Source of the DNA: Mermis nigrescens
Taxonomy: Eukaryota > Nematoda > Enoplea > Mermithida > Mermithidae
Assembly: GCA_036768485.1 (NCBI GenBank)
Contig: JAVLUZ010000154.1
Coordinates: 7,422,512-7,486,511, forward strand
DNA length: 64,000 nt
Direction of reading: 5' to 3'
The notes under the pieces were generated by a model. The model did no database searches. It was not told the origin of the DNA and worked only from the letters and a program-made list of their open reading frames with translations. Of the stretch, positions 33,830 to 44,705 are shown piece by piece (position 1 is the stretch's first letter; each line of letters begins with the position of its first letter). The position numbers and the translations under genes were made by a program.

Positions 33830-34900
33830 GCGACATCTCGTTCGCTAGTATTACAGTATTACACTGTATAGCAAATCATGAATGTGCGCTTGAGTTGATT
33901 TATGAGTTGAATCAAACAATGGCAAGTAGAAAGGACATCACGATAGGGCAGGGGTCATTGGACATGTCATCGTGGCATGTGTAGGCAATGCTTATTTAAT
34001 GCAAGATGCTGTACTGATGGTCAAACGGACAGAACACACAGTTCGTCCGACTAACGCGCAGGTAAAAATTTTCATATGAAAGGCAAGAACCGATATTTTC
34101 TAGGAACCCAACCTAACGAACGGGCATTTGTATTCGTAGTCAATCCAATTAGCCGATGTTCTCATTCATTTAATGCATCCATGTCGACGTAATGTGTTTC
34201 ATTGAACAATTTTTACTAATTGATAAGACTCCGAAAATCATAAAGCAAACTATTAAAGGTTCAAAACACATGTTAAAACAGTGAAAATGGTTTGTTAATT
34301 GAATTTGATTGTAAAAAATTCAACATAATTATTCTGTAAAGACATATTTATTCTAAAGTTGTTTTTAAATTGAGGACATTTGTCAAAAAAGCGAAAATCA
34401 GGCACCTACGTATATCGAAAAATTTTCAGCCTACACTTTCTTTTATTTCAATTTAATTTCGCCTAGTTCACGAAACAATGAAATAAAAATTTGATTTTTC
34501 CATCTTGTTTTTGATTATCTCGCATATTGTATACCCATCCTTTTTCTAATTCAGTCAATTAATTAAAATTGGCTACCTGAATAAAAATTCCCAATTTCAT
34601 TCCGGAACTCCGTTTGTAGATTATACCTTTAGGCCCTGCCACCATACTACGTTATGAGGAAGAAAAACAGATTTTTTTATCCACTCAGGATGAAACAATT
34701 TATGCCTTATTAGCGGCCTGCCTGCACAGAGTGCGTACATACGCACTCCGCACTCCTGCATGGAGTGCGTACATATACTCGTACATGTATGTAGGTTTGT
34801 GATGTTGACCTCGTCATCAAATATGTGGAACTACAATAGGATAGATTTCTGTCAAAGCAGCGAACCTCAACCCCATTATTAGGCACGAACGACTAAGCAC

Positions 34901-35161
34901 CATACGTGGGCAGCAAGAAAATTCTGGGGGGGGGTGCAAGATTTTTTTGAAGGTCGAAAAATGGCCTTAAAAATGGTGGTATGGCGATAAAAACACCATT
35001 TTTCGACGTTTCTCATCAAGCACTATCCATTGGCATCAAAAAATTGCGGAAAAACGAAAAAAATTTTCAAAAATTGAATTCTGGGGGGTATTTTGATTTC
35101 TGGGGGTATTTTGAGTTTCTGGGGGGTGCATACCCCCCAAACCCCCCCACGCCCAGGTGTG
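34901..35161 (-). mobile_element. hAT-type MITE, family 2, copy 9
   Basis: Minus-oriented copy, perfect 8-bp duplication CTAAGCAC (34,893-34,900 and 35,162-35,169). Very like copy 5. Confidence 0.85.
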
Positions 35162-36289
35162 CTAAGCACTGGGAATGAATGATATATAGCATAATGTGCG
35201 CTCCCTACATGCTGCTTTTAGCGTCGCATACACAGTAAAGAGCCGAATTACATAGGTATACTTAATATGCAAAAAGCTGTGCTCATTAATTGTCTATACC
35301 TATGCATATTTCTTACTGCATAGCGCATGTCAGCTTTGTAAACTATGTAGTTTGTTTCACTTGTAACTTCGTGCATTAATTCTAAGAATTTTAATCGACA
35401 CTAAGCCGAGGTTCACGATAATTATACATCAGATCATATAAATGCTATAATCGCAATCTGCCAGTGCCGGAAAAAGTTCTAAAACGACCGAACTTGCATC
35501 AAACCGACTATACCTACACAGTTGTTTTCATCTTCATTTAAAAAATTGTTAATATTTTAAAAAGCATTTAAAATTGAAATTTCAATACAAATTTCAGTTA
35601 TTACATTTTTAAATATAATATGCCGTGCAAAAACAATTTTTTAAAATTAAAATTGTCGTAAAATTTTAAAATTGAAGTTTTCGAACTTAAAACATTTTTT
35701 GAGGGATCATAAAATTAAGCAAAGACTAAATATTAGAAAAGAGCTCCTTCATTCGAAGCAGCGTTATAAATTAGAAAAATATCGCTCATCTAATTTTAGA
35801 ATTTAAATCGCGATTGTGCTGCTTTGTTTATACCTGTAAAGTTTGGTTGAAAATGACAAAATTAAATTTCAGATTAAAAAAGCACGATTTAAACATAAGC
35901 GTGAGCTTTGATTTTATCGACTTATGCTTGCAAAAAAACTTTGCCTTATTCCATTTCTTGCAATTAAACATCTTTCTGGATTTCCAAATGTCAATCAAGT
36001 CAAGTCGTAGATCTTTTCCTAACGAGAACGTTTTGAAGGTACGTATAGAAAAACGTCTTTGAGCCGCTAAACAGTTGAGTGCAAGGTCATGCTATCGCCA
36101 ATAAAGATGGGCATAAATTACGTAGGCGCATGCATTAATTATAGTCTGTTTCACATGACTCGGAAATGGGCTACCGAAAATCGATACAATTCAAGGTTAT
36201 TATTCAACAAGGAAGCACGTATTAGGAGCTATAGGTACTTAGGTACCTATTAAAATTTAAATGACCCTTGCTATTTGCTCACTCAAACT

Positions 36290-36745
36290 TCTATGACCTC
36301 ATTTTTTGGTCTCTTAGAACTTCGACTTGTATGTTCGTTGAAGTTCTTCAAAAGATCTGTCGAACTTCGATTTGCACAATATCAAACTTCTATTAAAGAT
36401 TTGCAGCACTTCGTCTCGAAGTTAGACGAACTTCCACATGCATTCTATCGAAGTTCTATTGAAAATTTATCGAACTTCGATTAGCGTGTTATCGAAGTTC
36501 GACAGTCGTCTATAGAACTTCGATCAAAGTTATTTATCGAACTTCTATAGAACTTCTTCGAAGTTCTTCATCGAACTTTTATAGAACTTCTTCAAAGTTC
36601 GACAGTCTTCCATAGAACTTCTATAGAACTTTTATCGAACTCTATAGAACTTCTTCGAAGTTCTTTATCAAACTTCTATAGAACTTCTATATAGAACTTC
36701 TTCGAAGCCTCGGCTGAACTTCTATAGAACTTCTTCGAAGTTCTT
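36290..36745. repeat. GAAGTTC array, right arm
   Basis: Inverse of the array at 32,085-32,290, longer and more diverged toward the loop. Confidence 0.85.
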
Positions 36746-36775
36746 TCCTGAACCATGAATTAATACAAGACGCCT

Positions 36776-38415
36776 AAATACGAGTAGGTGATGAAGAAAA
36801 GCTCCATTTTTTGTACATACGAGAGTAGGTGATGAAGAAAAGCTCCCGCAGCGTTTGTGCAAATGGATTTTTCAACAAAGCCGTTTGATATAAAAGCATT
36901 GGGCAAGTTAGCTATATGTAGCTCAGCTTAGTAAAAATGACATTTATGCGCAGTAAGAGAATGCATAAATTTCATGATAAAGCGCGGAATTGTAAAACCA
37001 GAAGCGAGCGTTTGCGGCATCACCTTAGTTAGCGGTAAACCACGAAAATATTGACTTTTAATTCGAAGTAGGTACGCGCTCTTCAGGCATGCCGATTGGC
37101 AAAAAGTCGGCTTCTGTGTTGCGCCCCAGTAGGTATGCAGAAATAAACATACCTACATGTTCAAATGTAGGTACACTTGTTGCAATTGTTCGCATTATGC
37201 CCTTGGCAGGCGGCTCAGCTAGAAACTTTAGACTGCTATCCATCGGAGTAACGCATTTCACTCAACAGGGAATCGGCGCAATTTAAGCGTCGCGTTGAAA
37301 AATGGCTTTTTCAAAAATCTATAAACTTCGCAAGAAGATAAGCTAAGGAAGGAGTAAGAAAGGACCACTGAGTGCCGCATTTTTTCAATTCATCAAGCAT
37401 ACAACAAAAGTTAGCGGCCGAATTTTTGTAGGTTTACATTATGTTCCTCAAAAATAGATAAATATTACATCGAACCTAAAATGAAACGTTTAATATTCAA
37501 AGACACGTCTGGCCTCTGAATTTAGAAAAGAAAAAGTTTGAAGTCAAATTTATCAATAAGTACAAAGCAGTTAGTCAAAATAATAGTAATTTTGAGCGTT
37601 TTGACTCGTGCACGGGAAAAATTAAAAAAAAAATAAAGTTTCATTTTGAATATACACAAAAAAATTTGTTGTAGCCTCTTCTCAACAATCCAATTTAATG
37701 AACTGTGCGAAAAATTTTTTAACTCGTTTTATACTGAAAAGAAAGGCAACACAGAAGATGAATTGTTCAGCAGAAAATTATAAAAACAGCATTTCTGCAT
37801 TCTATCCTATCCATATCTATTCTGTCTTCAAATTTTCTGTTTTTTCTTTGGGGACCCCGGCCAAAAACACTTGCTTACAAAAATTTTTGAGACTGGCCCC
37901 CCAGCTCCGCCATTTGCTGGATATTCGCCAAAGGCGATCTTTTGATGTGACTGCACATTTCATCTTTCCATCTAAAATTTCTTTATTGCACGCTCATAAG
38001 CCATTTTTTTCAAAAAAATTGTAATACGATTTAAATTTTTGTGAAAATTCACAGGACGAATTGCTGAGAAATATTTCGAGCTATCTTCTCATACCAATTC
38101 AGAAAAAAATTAATACACTCATACGTAACCAAAAGCAATAAGGCTGACATGTATCGCTTTGTTCAATTTTAATGAGATCGACAAAATGTACATAGATTGC
38201 TTCATTCAGTTGATATAAAAAAAGTAGAATCTATAGAGCTTTTCCGGAGCTAAAATAGCCCGAAAAAACGTGACAGTAGCCCAAGAGGATGACATATTCT
38301 CGTGATACAGTTGTTTTTATTTTTACCTTTATTTTAGGCTAATTATAGAAGTCACGACACAGATTTTGAAGGTTCGGTTGGTACTCATAAGATAACGTAA
38401 TGGGCAGCAGCCAGT
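36776..38415. other. no gene recognised
   Basis: AT-rich. Opposite-strand frames at 37,058-37,286 and a 108-codon plus frame at 37,698-38,024 have no motif that I recognise. A short direct duplicate of AGTAGGTGATGAAGAAAAGC occurs at 36,783 and 36,826. Confidence 0.4.
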
Positions 38416-38423
38416 CTGACGGG

Positions 38424-38695
38424 CACACATGGGCGTGGGGAGGGGGTTTGGGGTATGCAACCCCAGAAGGCCTCATACTCCCAACCCGAAAATAACCGAA
38501 ATGCCCCCAAATTCAATTTTTGATTTTTTTTGCTTTTTTTTCGCGATTTTTTGATGCCAATAGATAGTGGTCGATGAGGAACGTTTAAAAATGGAGTTTT
38601 TCGCTATACCACCATAACCAAGACCATTTTTTGACCTTTTTGAAAATCTTGCGCGCGCGCACACACATGCCCAGGATTTTGCGCGCCCACCCATG
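38424..38695 (+). mobile_element. hAT-type MITE, family 2, copy 10
   Basis: Flanked by CTGACGGG (38,416-38,423) and CTGATGGG (38,696-38,703), 7 of 8 bases. Its right end has expanded into GCGCGCGCACACACA. Confidence 0.75.
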
Positions 38696-38744
38696 CTGAT
38701 GGGGACAAATCAACAAAAATATCACTAAAAAATCAATTTTTGGG

Positions 38745-38985
38745 GTTGTAGAGGATGGGGGTCCTTCGATTCCCCGAATGGGGTCCAGCCAGATACTCAC
38801 ACCTGCGTCTTGGACCCAGACATGTAGCAGCTCGAAATTCGGGATGAGAGTCCCCGGCCATTGGGGGATGGGGGTGAACGACCTCCAATTTTCGGTTAAA
38901 AATGACCAAAAAATGCAGTATTGGGCACATAGTTTTCTGGCTTGGGATTTGGAAGGAATCAAAGTCCTATTGCGTAATACCGTAA
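38745..38985. repeat. G-rich dispersed repeat, copy 1
   Basis: Contains GGGGGTGAACGACCTCCAATTTTCGG followed by AAAAATGACCAAAAAATGCAG. A related copy is at 55,700-55,960. Class unknown. Confidence 0.5.
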
Positions 38986-39458
38986 TCATACTAGCCCACC
39001 TGTATGGTCTGCTCCATTTTGGTCGGGCAGTTTACAAAGACAAAACGAACAATAGTTGCGCGGCGGAGTGCATCATAGGCGGCATCTTCTATTGGTTGAT
39101 TTGCTTGTGTAAACTAGTTTGATTTGACCTTCTGAATTCAAAAATTCCATGTCTGAAAAATGCCTTGTAAACGCACATTTTACACATGCGAGTTTTACAA
39201 TTGCAAACGTGCCCGTAAGTAGAAAACAAAGCCGATTTACAAAGAAAAAGTCAGCTTATAGAAAAGCGCCTCTTATGTTCCCCTGCATCGCCTTTGATTA
39301 TTTTCTATCACCTTAACAGCGCGGCACAATCCACTCTACCACGCGCTAAATTTAATCCCTCAAACACCCCATAAACCGATAATCTTCACATTGTGTAAAG
39401 CAAATAAGTATCTATCTATCTGTGATTCGTGAGTAGGAATAAACTTATCATTCAAGTG

Positions 39459-39671
39459 TTATTGAAACGTTTTATACAGTTTAATATTACATACAACTAT
39501 CCAAAAGGTCATAACAAACGAACGAATTACACGGTGAATTATCATATTTCGCACAATCGAATCTAATTGATAATCAGCTCTGGCGCCAAAGTCTTCTGGC
39601 AAAGTCTCGCCACCAATCCGGACATTTGCAAGAGCGAGTCCACCTGCTAGCAATGCGATAATGGGTGCTAG
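39459..39671 (-). CDS. possible coding exon, unrecognised
   Basis: After a 3' splice site (TTTTATCTGTTACGTAGGAAATAG) the frame reads LAPIIALLAGGLALANVRIGG then ETLPEDFGARADYQLDS, which looks protein-like, with a hydrophobic start like a signal peptide or membrane segment. The last 20 codons before the TAA at 39,459 look less protein-like, so the true exon may end earlier. I do not recognise the family. Confidence 0.3.
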   Translation of the reverse strand, partial: LAPIIALLAGGLALANVRIGGETLPEDFGARADYQLDSIVRNMIIHRVIRSFVMTFWIVVCNIKLYKTFQ

Positions 39672-39689
39672 CTATTTCCTACGTAACAG

Positions 39690-41010
39690 ATAAAATTAGG
39701 ACAATTTTAGAAAATTCGAAAAACTAACTAAATTGACGATTAATTTCTGCATTGTAAAGTAGGAAAGAGGCGCTGCAAAGTGCAATTGAGGCGGCACTTG
39801 TGTATGTACACGCTCATCGAGCTCCGAGCTATTTTCAGCTATTCTTTTTGCGCTCAAACCTGTAAGTTTGATGCTTCATCTCTAGATAGAGTGACGCATT
39901 GCTGGTTCGAAGGCACGTAACTGGCCCTCCTATTTTTTGGGGGGGGGGAACACCAATTGGGGAGGGGGTAAAGGCCAGAGATAGCACAAAATAACAACGT
40001 GTGAAAAAGCCATTCTTCCGTTTTTTTCTGAATTTTGGGGGGTCCGGACCCCCCATTCCCCCCACAGCTATGTGCCTGCTGGTTCGGCTCGCACAAGCTA
40101 CCGACCACCGGCCAGTGGCAGCACTCAAGCTGCCCAGTGGAACTCTGCAAAAAGTACGAAATTGACTCTTTCCACTTAAACCGTTTTATTTAATTTAAGG
40201 CGAAGATACTTTACAAGTCGAAAATTCCTGTTTACAATTCAGTAGCCATTCAATATGAAACCAAATTATGCGTTCAGCGCATAAAGGTTTACTAATGTTT
40301 GAGCACGCTACCAAAATACATCTTTTTATGTCACTGATGTCAAAATATCGAGGCTAAAAGCTCGAACACATTCCCGCATAGGGACTATCACAGAAATATT
40401 TCCTCATCGAAATAATGAGCAAAAGATTGGATGTTGCACAAAACATGTAAAGCACAGAAATTCTGGAGTCGGCCCTAAAAAATTTCAATAACTTTTTCAG
40501 CTTAACACCGAAAAATGCACGTGAAAAACACAATTTGCGACGTTTCTGACGACGCTCTAATTGCTTTTCTAGGACATTACTACGTAAAAATCTTTGAAAG
40601 AATATAATAAAATCGAACGAAACAACAGCACAACTCTTTTGAAGACAATTAAAGAGCATTGAAATTTTTCGAAATTTTTTAATATGGAAAATAAAAAACT
40701 AAACTATCAGGAAAAATTAGTGAGTTATCCGCGCGAATACCTAAGATGAGCTCATCTTTGGGAAGACTATGGGCGCCAGTCAACTGTTAGCGATTTGAAT
40801 GGACAGCATTCTAACTCTAAGGCAGTGTAGAAAATTTTTTGAAAGGAGGAAGAGCGCGAAAAAATCCGCGGTAGAGCGGAGAGGAAACACCATTTCTTGA
40901 CATTTCTCATCAAGATCTATTCATTGAGTAAGAGTCCTAAAAAGGATATTTAAAGAAATGCAATTTCTGTGTGTCGTCTGAGGGAGTTTTCAATTCATAG
41001 GGCCTTTAAA
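39690..41010. other. no gene; decayed repeats
   Basis: G/C-run block at 39,930-40,075 of MITE type, and a strongly decayed minus copy of the family-2 MITE at about 40,820-40,930 (AAACACCATTTCTTGACATTTCTCATCAAG). Otherwise AT-rich sequence without coding signals. Confidence 0.45.
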
Positions 41011-41266
41011 CAATATGTATTGGGCAGCATCAAAATTCTAGGGGGTGTGTGAGATTTTTGAAAGGTTAAAATTAGTCTTAAAATTGGTGATATGGCGAAA
41101 AAACACCATTTTTTTCGACTATTCTCATCGATCACTATCCATTGGCATCAAAAAATTGCAAAAAACAAAAAAATTTCAAAAATCCGAATTTTACGGAGGG
41201 TATTTAGGTTTCTGGGCAGTATTCGGCCTTCTGACGGGGTGCATACCCTCCCCACGCCCACGTGTG
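41011..41266 (-). mobile_element. hAT-type MITE, family 2, copy 11
   Basis: Minus-oriented copy. Flanks CCTTTAAA and CCTAAAAC agree at 6 of 8 positions, so the duplication is only probable. Confidence 0.7.
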
Positions 41267-41599
41267 CCTAAAACTATGAAATAGATATCAAAAATAGAAA
41301 ATTAAAAAATAATAATCAGAAATACCAATCAAATTCATATGATCATGCGTAATCGGTGAACTGTATACAGCTCAATGAAGCAGTCCTATTCGAGCCTTCA
41401 ATTTTTAAAAAGCGGCAAATAGGCTTTGAGATATAAGTATTTATCGTACAATTAACACTTTACAATAGACAAGTTTTAACGCTCAGCGCAAAGCCGTTTT
41501 ACCATGCCAAATCGTAAATAAAACCTCATTTTTGCCGGCTGAATTCAGGCAGAAAAAGGATGCTAAGGAAGAAGCTTATGCAAACTTATCAGATAAGCA

Positions 41600-41809
41600 T
41601 TATCTAATATATTCCAACTGCAGGTATTCGGGCAAACTATGCGTTTTCGCGACACGAAATATTATGCTAATTACATCTTCGGGCGAATAGCCGAGATACC
41701 ACAAGTGGTGTAAAACTTTATAAGCTTCGTCCAAATCGCCTTTGACGCAAGCATCCAGCATATCTTTGATAAGCAGAGGATGAGGTTCGTCGCAAACCCG
41801 ATAATTTGA
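41600..41809 (-). CDS. RFC2: replication factor C subunit 2-like fragment (exon or pseudogene)
   Basis: Sixty-nine codons without a stop that match the C-terminal collar region of the RFC small subunit 2 (human RFC2, fly RfC4), part of the clamp loader that places PCNA on DNA at replication forks. Characteristic residues are [35 protein letters not shown] and PEYLQLEYI. The match is continuous over about 60 residues and then hits TAA at 41,600, where the family normally continues for some 40 more residues. An in-frame TGA lies at 41,810-41,812. I see no convincing GT donor at the stop; a possible acceptor (TTTTTGGCAAG) lies 15 bases upstream but keeps the TGA in frame. So it is either an exon with a boundary I misjudge, or a copied fragment. 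Other RFC2 exons were not found nearby. Confidence 0.75.
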   Translation of the reverse strand, partial: SNYRVCDEPHPLLIKDMLDACVKGDLDEAYKVLHHLWYLGYSPEDVISIIFRVAKTHSLPEYLQLEYIR

Positions 41810-41812
41810 TCA

Positions 41813-43015
41813 AAGGGACTTGCCAAAAAGGAATAAAATGATTTACACTATATTTTCATATCTGCAATTCACTTTACACATTAAGAACAGAAGTAGCAAC
41901 ATGGTATGAAACAAGCATAAAAGTAAATCTATACTTTGTAGCTTGAGGGCTTAACTAGGTCAAAAAGGGCATGCTTTACAGCGTGTCTGAGTTGAATTCT
42001 TATCGTGTGAGAAACATGTAAGTAATTCATTTTAGAAGCGACTGTGCACTAGGTAATAGTTTTGAAAAATGAGCTTGTTAAGCGAGAGTTGTAAACCAAG
42101 AGAAAAACTTAAAGTTTAAACATTAACGCTAGTTTAGCGCTTATACTAGTTTTTGAGGTCAATTTAGGCCTATAAAAGCTCAATTGTCGACCCCCCCAAA
42201 AAAAAAACCAGCTGACCCGAATCCTCTCCCCCAGATTGGCCATGCTGTGCAACTATGGACAAGACTTGCATTCGTAATAAAACTTGTCGCAAAACAAAAG
42301 ATTTTGCCTCGTCTCTCTCACTTGGAATGCTAGAAAGGCTATCAAAACTATGGCAACAGGTAGAATCATTATTGAAATCCAATGCACGCTTTGAAAATCG
42401 CTGATCGCTGATTTTCAAAAGTCGATATATTAAGTTTTCTTTGAGCTCATGAGGCTTAGCACTTGCTTTTATGGAAGGGAAAAACGGATGGATTTTTGTA
42501 AAAGGAATCAGTGAATCGTAAAAGCCACATGCAAATCTGTATGCACAAAAACGCTTCGAAAACCGAATGCATATTGCAATTGAAGCTGGTGATTTTTCAC
42601 TAAAATGTTAAATAGTATGCTGCTATTGTGAAAGACGATTTCCATATTTAAAATGAAGATCTTTTCAGTGCCTGCTTACTTTCGCAATTTACTACGACAT
42701 AGCACGCCTAAAGTGAATTTCTTCAACACAAATCGTTTGCCTTGAGGAGAGATACTAGTCTTCGTGTATATAATATGGTTAAAAAATTGCTGAACCGAAA
42801 AGTACATTAATCGATTCAGAGCAGATGCTGATGTTAAATCGATTTTGATTTTATCATTACGTCAAGCCTTTTGAGATAATAACATATTAAAATTAATACA
42901 AATCATAGGAGTAAGGAAAGCTAAACTGACTGACAAATAACTAGTTTTACTACCAAGTTTAACGTCATCGGTAACGAGAACTCCGCCTGCAAAATCTTAC
43001 AAATAATTTGCATAA

Positions 43016-43019
<4 letters not shown>
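41813..43019. other. no gene recognised
   Basis: AT-rich, possibly intronic. An A/C-run block at about 42,190-42,240 resembles a MITE end. Confidence 0.4.

Positions 43020-43114
<95 letters not shown>
43020..43114. repeat. poly(C) run of 95 bases
   Basis: An uninterrupted homopolymer, followed by 22 mixed bases and a 16-base A run. Poly-glycine frames across it are artefacts. Confidence 0.97.
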
Positions 43115-43720
43115 ACACAGTTACTACACAAATAACAAAAAAAAAAAAAAAAAAGAAAGTTACAAATAAAAAAAAATAAAAAATGATTCAAAAACATTAA
43201 ATTCAGCGCTATGGCCCAGAAATTTTGGCATATTATATAAGAAGAAACTATGCCAAAATATTACATTATATGCAAAGTTATCATTGAGAATGATTTCAAA
43301 AATTTTATGAATTTAATTAGTATATTATATCAAGGCCGCCGCCCCTCCGGTTCTTAAATATACAAGACACAGCAACAAAATTACAAACACATGTGGGCGT
43401 TTTGTTTGAACAAGCAGGCTTGTAGAAATAAATGTCCAAACACAATCATCAGGAACCAACTTTTTTGCCCACTTGCTAAAAATAAGCACTTTTGAGACGC
43501 TCTGAAGTTTTTGCACTGCTCACGTTCAATTATAAAACAAATGTTGTATGGTATACAATTATTTAAAAGCATGGAAAGAGCAAAATGGCACAACAGAAGT
43601 ATATGTACGTTCTCAAAAGGAGGACCGATGTAGGCATACATATTTCACATTATTTTATAAAAAATAGAGGGCAATTTTGCTTTATGACTAATACAAATAA
43701 ATGCCCAAATGCGTGTTGAC

Positions 43721-43957
43721 GATATGGGGGTGGGGGTTGCAAGATTTTCAAAGGTCAAAAAATGGTCCTAAAAAATGGGTGGTATGGTGTAAAAAACACC
43801 ATTTTTTGACGTTTCTCATCAAGCACTATCTATTGGTATCAAAAAAATGCGAAAAAACGAATAAATTTTCAAAAATTGAATTCTGAGGGGGGGGGGTATT
43901 TTGATTTCAGGGGGTATTTTAGTTTTTGAGGGCTGCAAACCCCCATGCCCAGGTGTG
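43721..43957 (-). mobile_element. hAT-type MITE, family 2, copy 12
   Basis: Minus-oriented copy, perfect 8-bp duplication GTGTTGAC (43,713-43,720 and 43,958-43,965). Confidence 0.85.
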
Positions 43958-44375
43958 GTGTTGACTACAAAAAGGTGCACAGCATGACCTATCCAGGATC
44001 AGCCAGTCTCGGGTCAGTTAAGCATAAAGCATGCAGTAATTTACAGTTTCTGGACAATTCCATTCAGTTTTGGAGAAAACTTTAATTTTCACCAATTTTA
44101 ACTGTCATTTTATCCATTTTTTTCTGCAGGAAATTTTTCGTTTTTTCACTGAGGGTCTAGAATCCTAAATTTAACTTTTGTAAATAGTTATAATAGTACT
44201 ACCACTCTAAAAAAGTCAGAATTTTTTAGGATAAAATTCTCATTATATGAGCAAACCAGTATCTCAAAATTGCTGTTGTCCAAAAAGCTGCAGGTCTGAT
44301 TTATCTTGCTTTGTGAAAAGAAAAGTACATAATGTTTTGCGCCATGTGAGACTACACCACAACTTCCTTCATTAT

Positions 44376-44705
44376 TTACACACATTTTGCTGTTAATACG
44401 CAATTTCGTATTGATGACATTGCAAATTTGCGACTATTCTTGCTTTCCATCTTCACATCCCTGCAGTGGAAACCCGAGAAGACCATGCAGGATACCCAGT
44501 TCACGCGGTTTTTTGTCCAATTTCCGGTTGTTATGCATACCAGCAATGGTCGCACCTTGACGCTCTTTGCTGTTAAAAACCGAGAACAAAAGCAGCTTAG
44601 CAAAATTTGTGCAACTCTTTGCTGCACATCACACTTGCTCAACAGTTTCCTGTTTAGGTAGTCGCCTTCCAGTAAATATGAGAGCACAGTCACAAACAGG
44701 TCCAC
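44376..44705 (-). CDS. unrecognised coding segment, ~109 codons
   Basis: Open frame beginning right after an AG (ACCAGTAACCCAG|GTGGACCTG) and ending at TAA. It looks protein-like: an amphipathic helical start (FVTVLSYLLEGDYLNRKLLSK, QRVAQILLSCFCSRFL) and a Cys/Trp-containing second half (TTGNWTKNRVNWVSCMVF). Its GC and CpG content exceed those of its surroundings, as expected for coding sequence. The acceptor has a poor pyrimidine tract and no partner exon was found. Family unknown. Confidence 0.4.
   Translation of the reverse strand: MDLFVTVLSYLLEGDYLNRKLLSKCDVQQRVAQILLSCFCSRFLTAKSVKVRPLLVCITTGNWTKNRVNWVSCMVFSGFHCRDVKMESKNSRKFAMSSIRNCVLTAKCV

Larger units (their letters stand above)
32051..36775. 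mobile_element. 4.7-kb inverted-repeat element with GAAGTTC-rich arms
   Basis: The left border AGGCGTCTTGTATTAATTCA is repeated inverted at the right border. The arms (about 32,051-32,960 and 35,560-36,775) match over roughly 1 kb: next to the border a tandem array of GAACTTCGAAGAAGTTCTAT units, then unique sequence (GGTATAAACAAAGCAGCAC in one arm, its inverse in the other). The loop holds four hAT-type MITEs and no coding frame. No convincing target duplication. Class unknown; the architecture resembles foldback elements. Confidence 0.8.

Noticed and set aside
42921..43197. Poly-glycine proteins on the minus strand
   Set aside because: They are translations of the 95-base C run.
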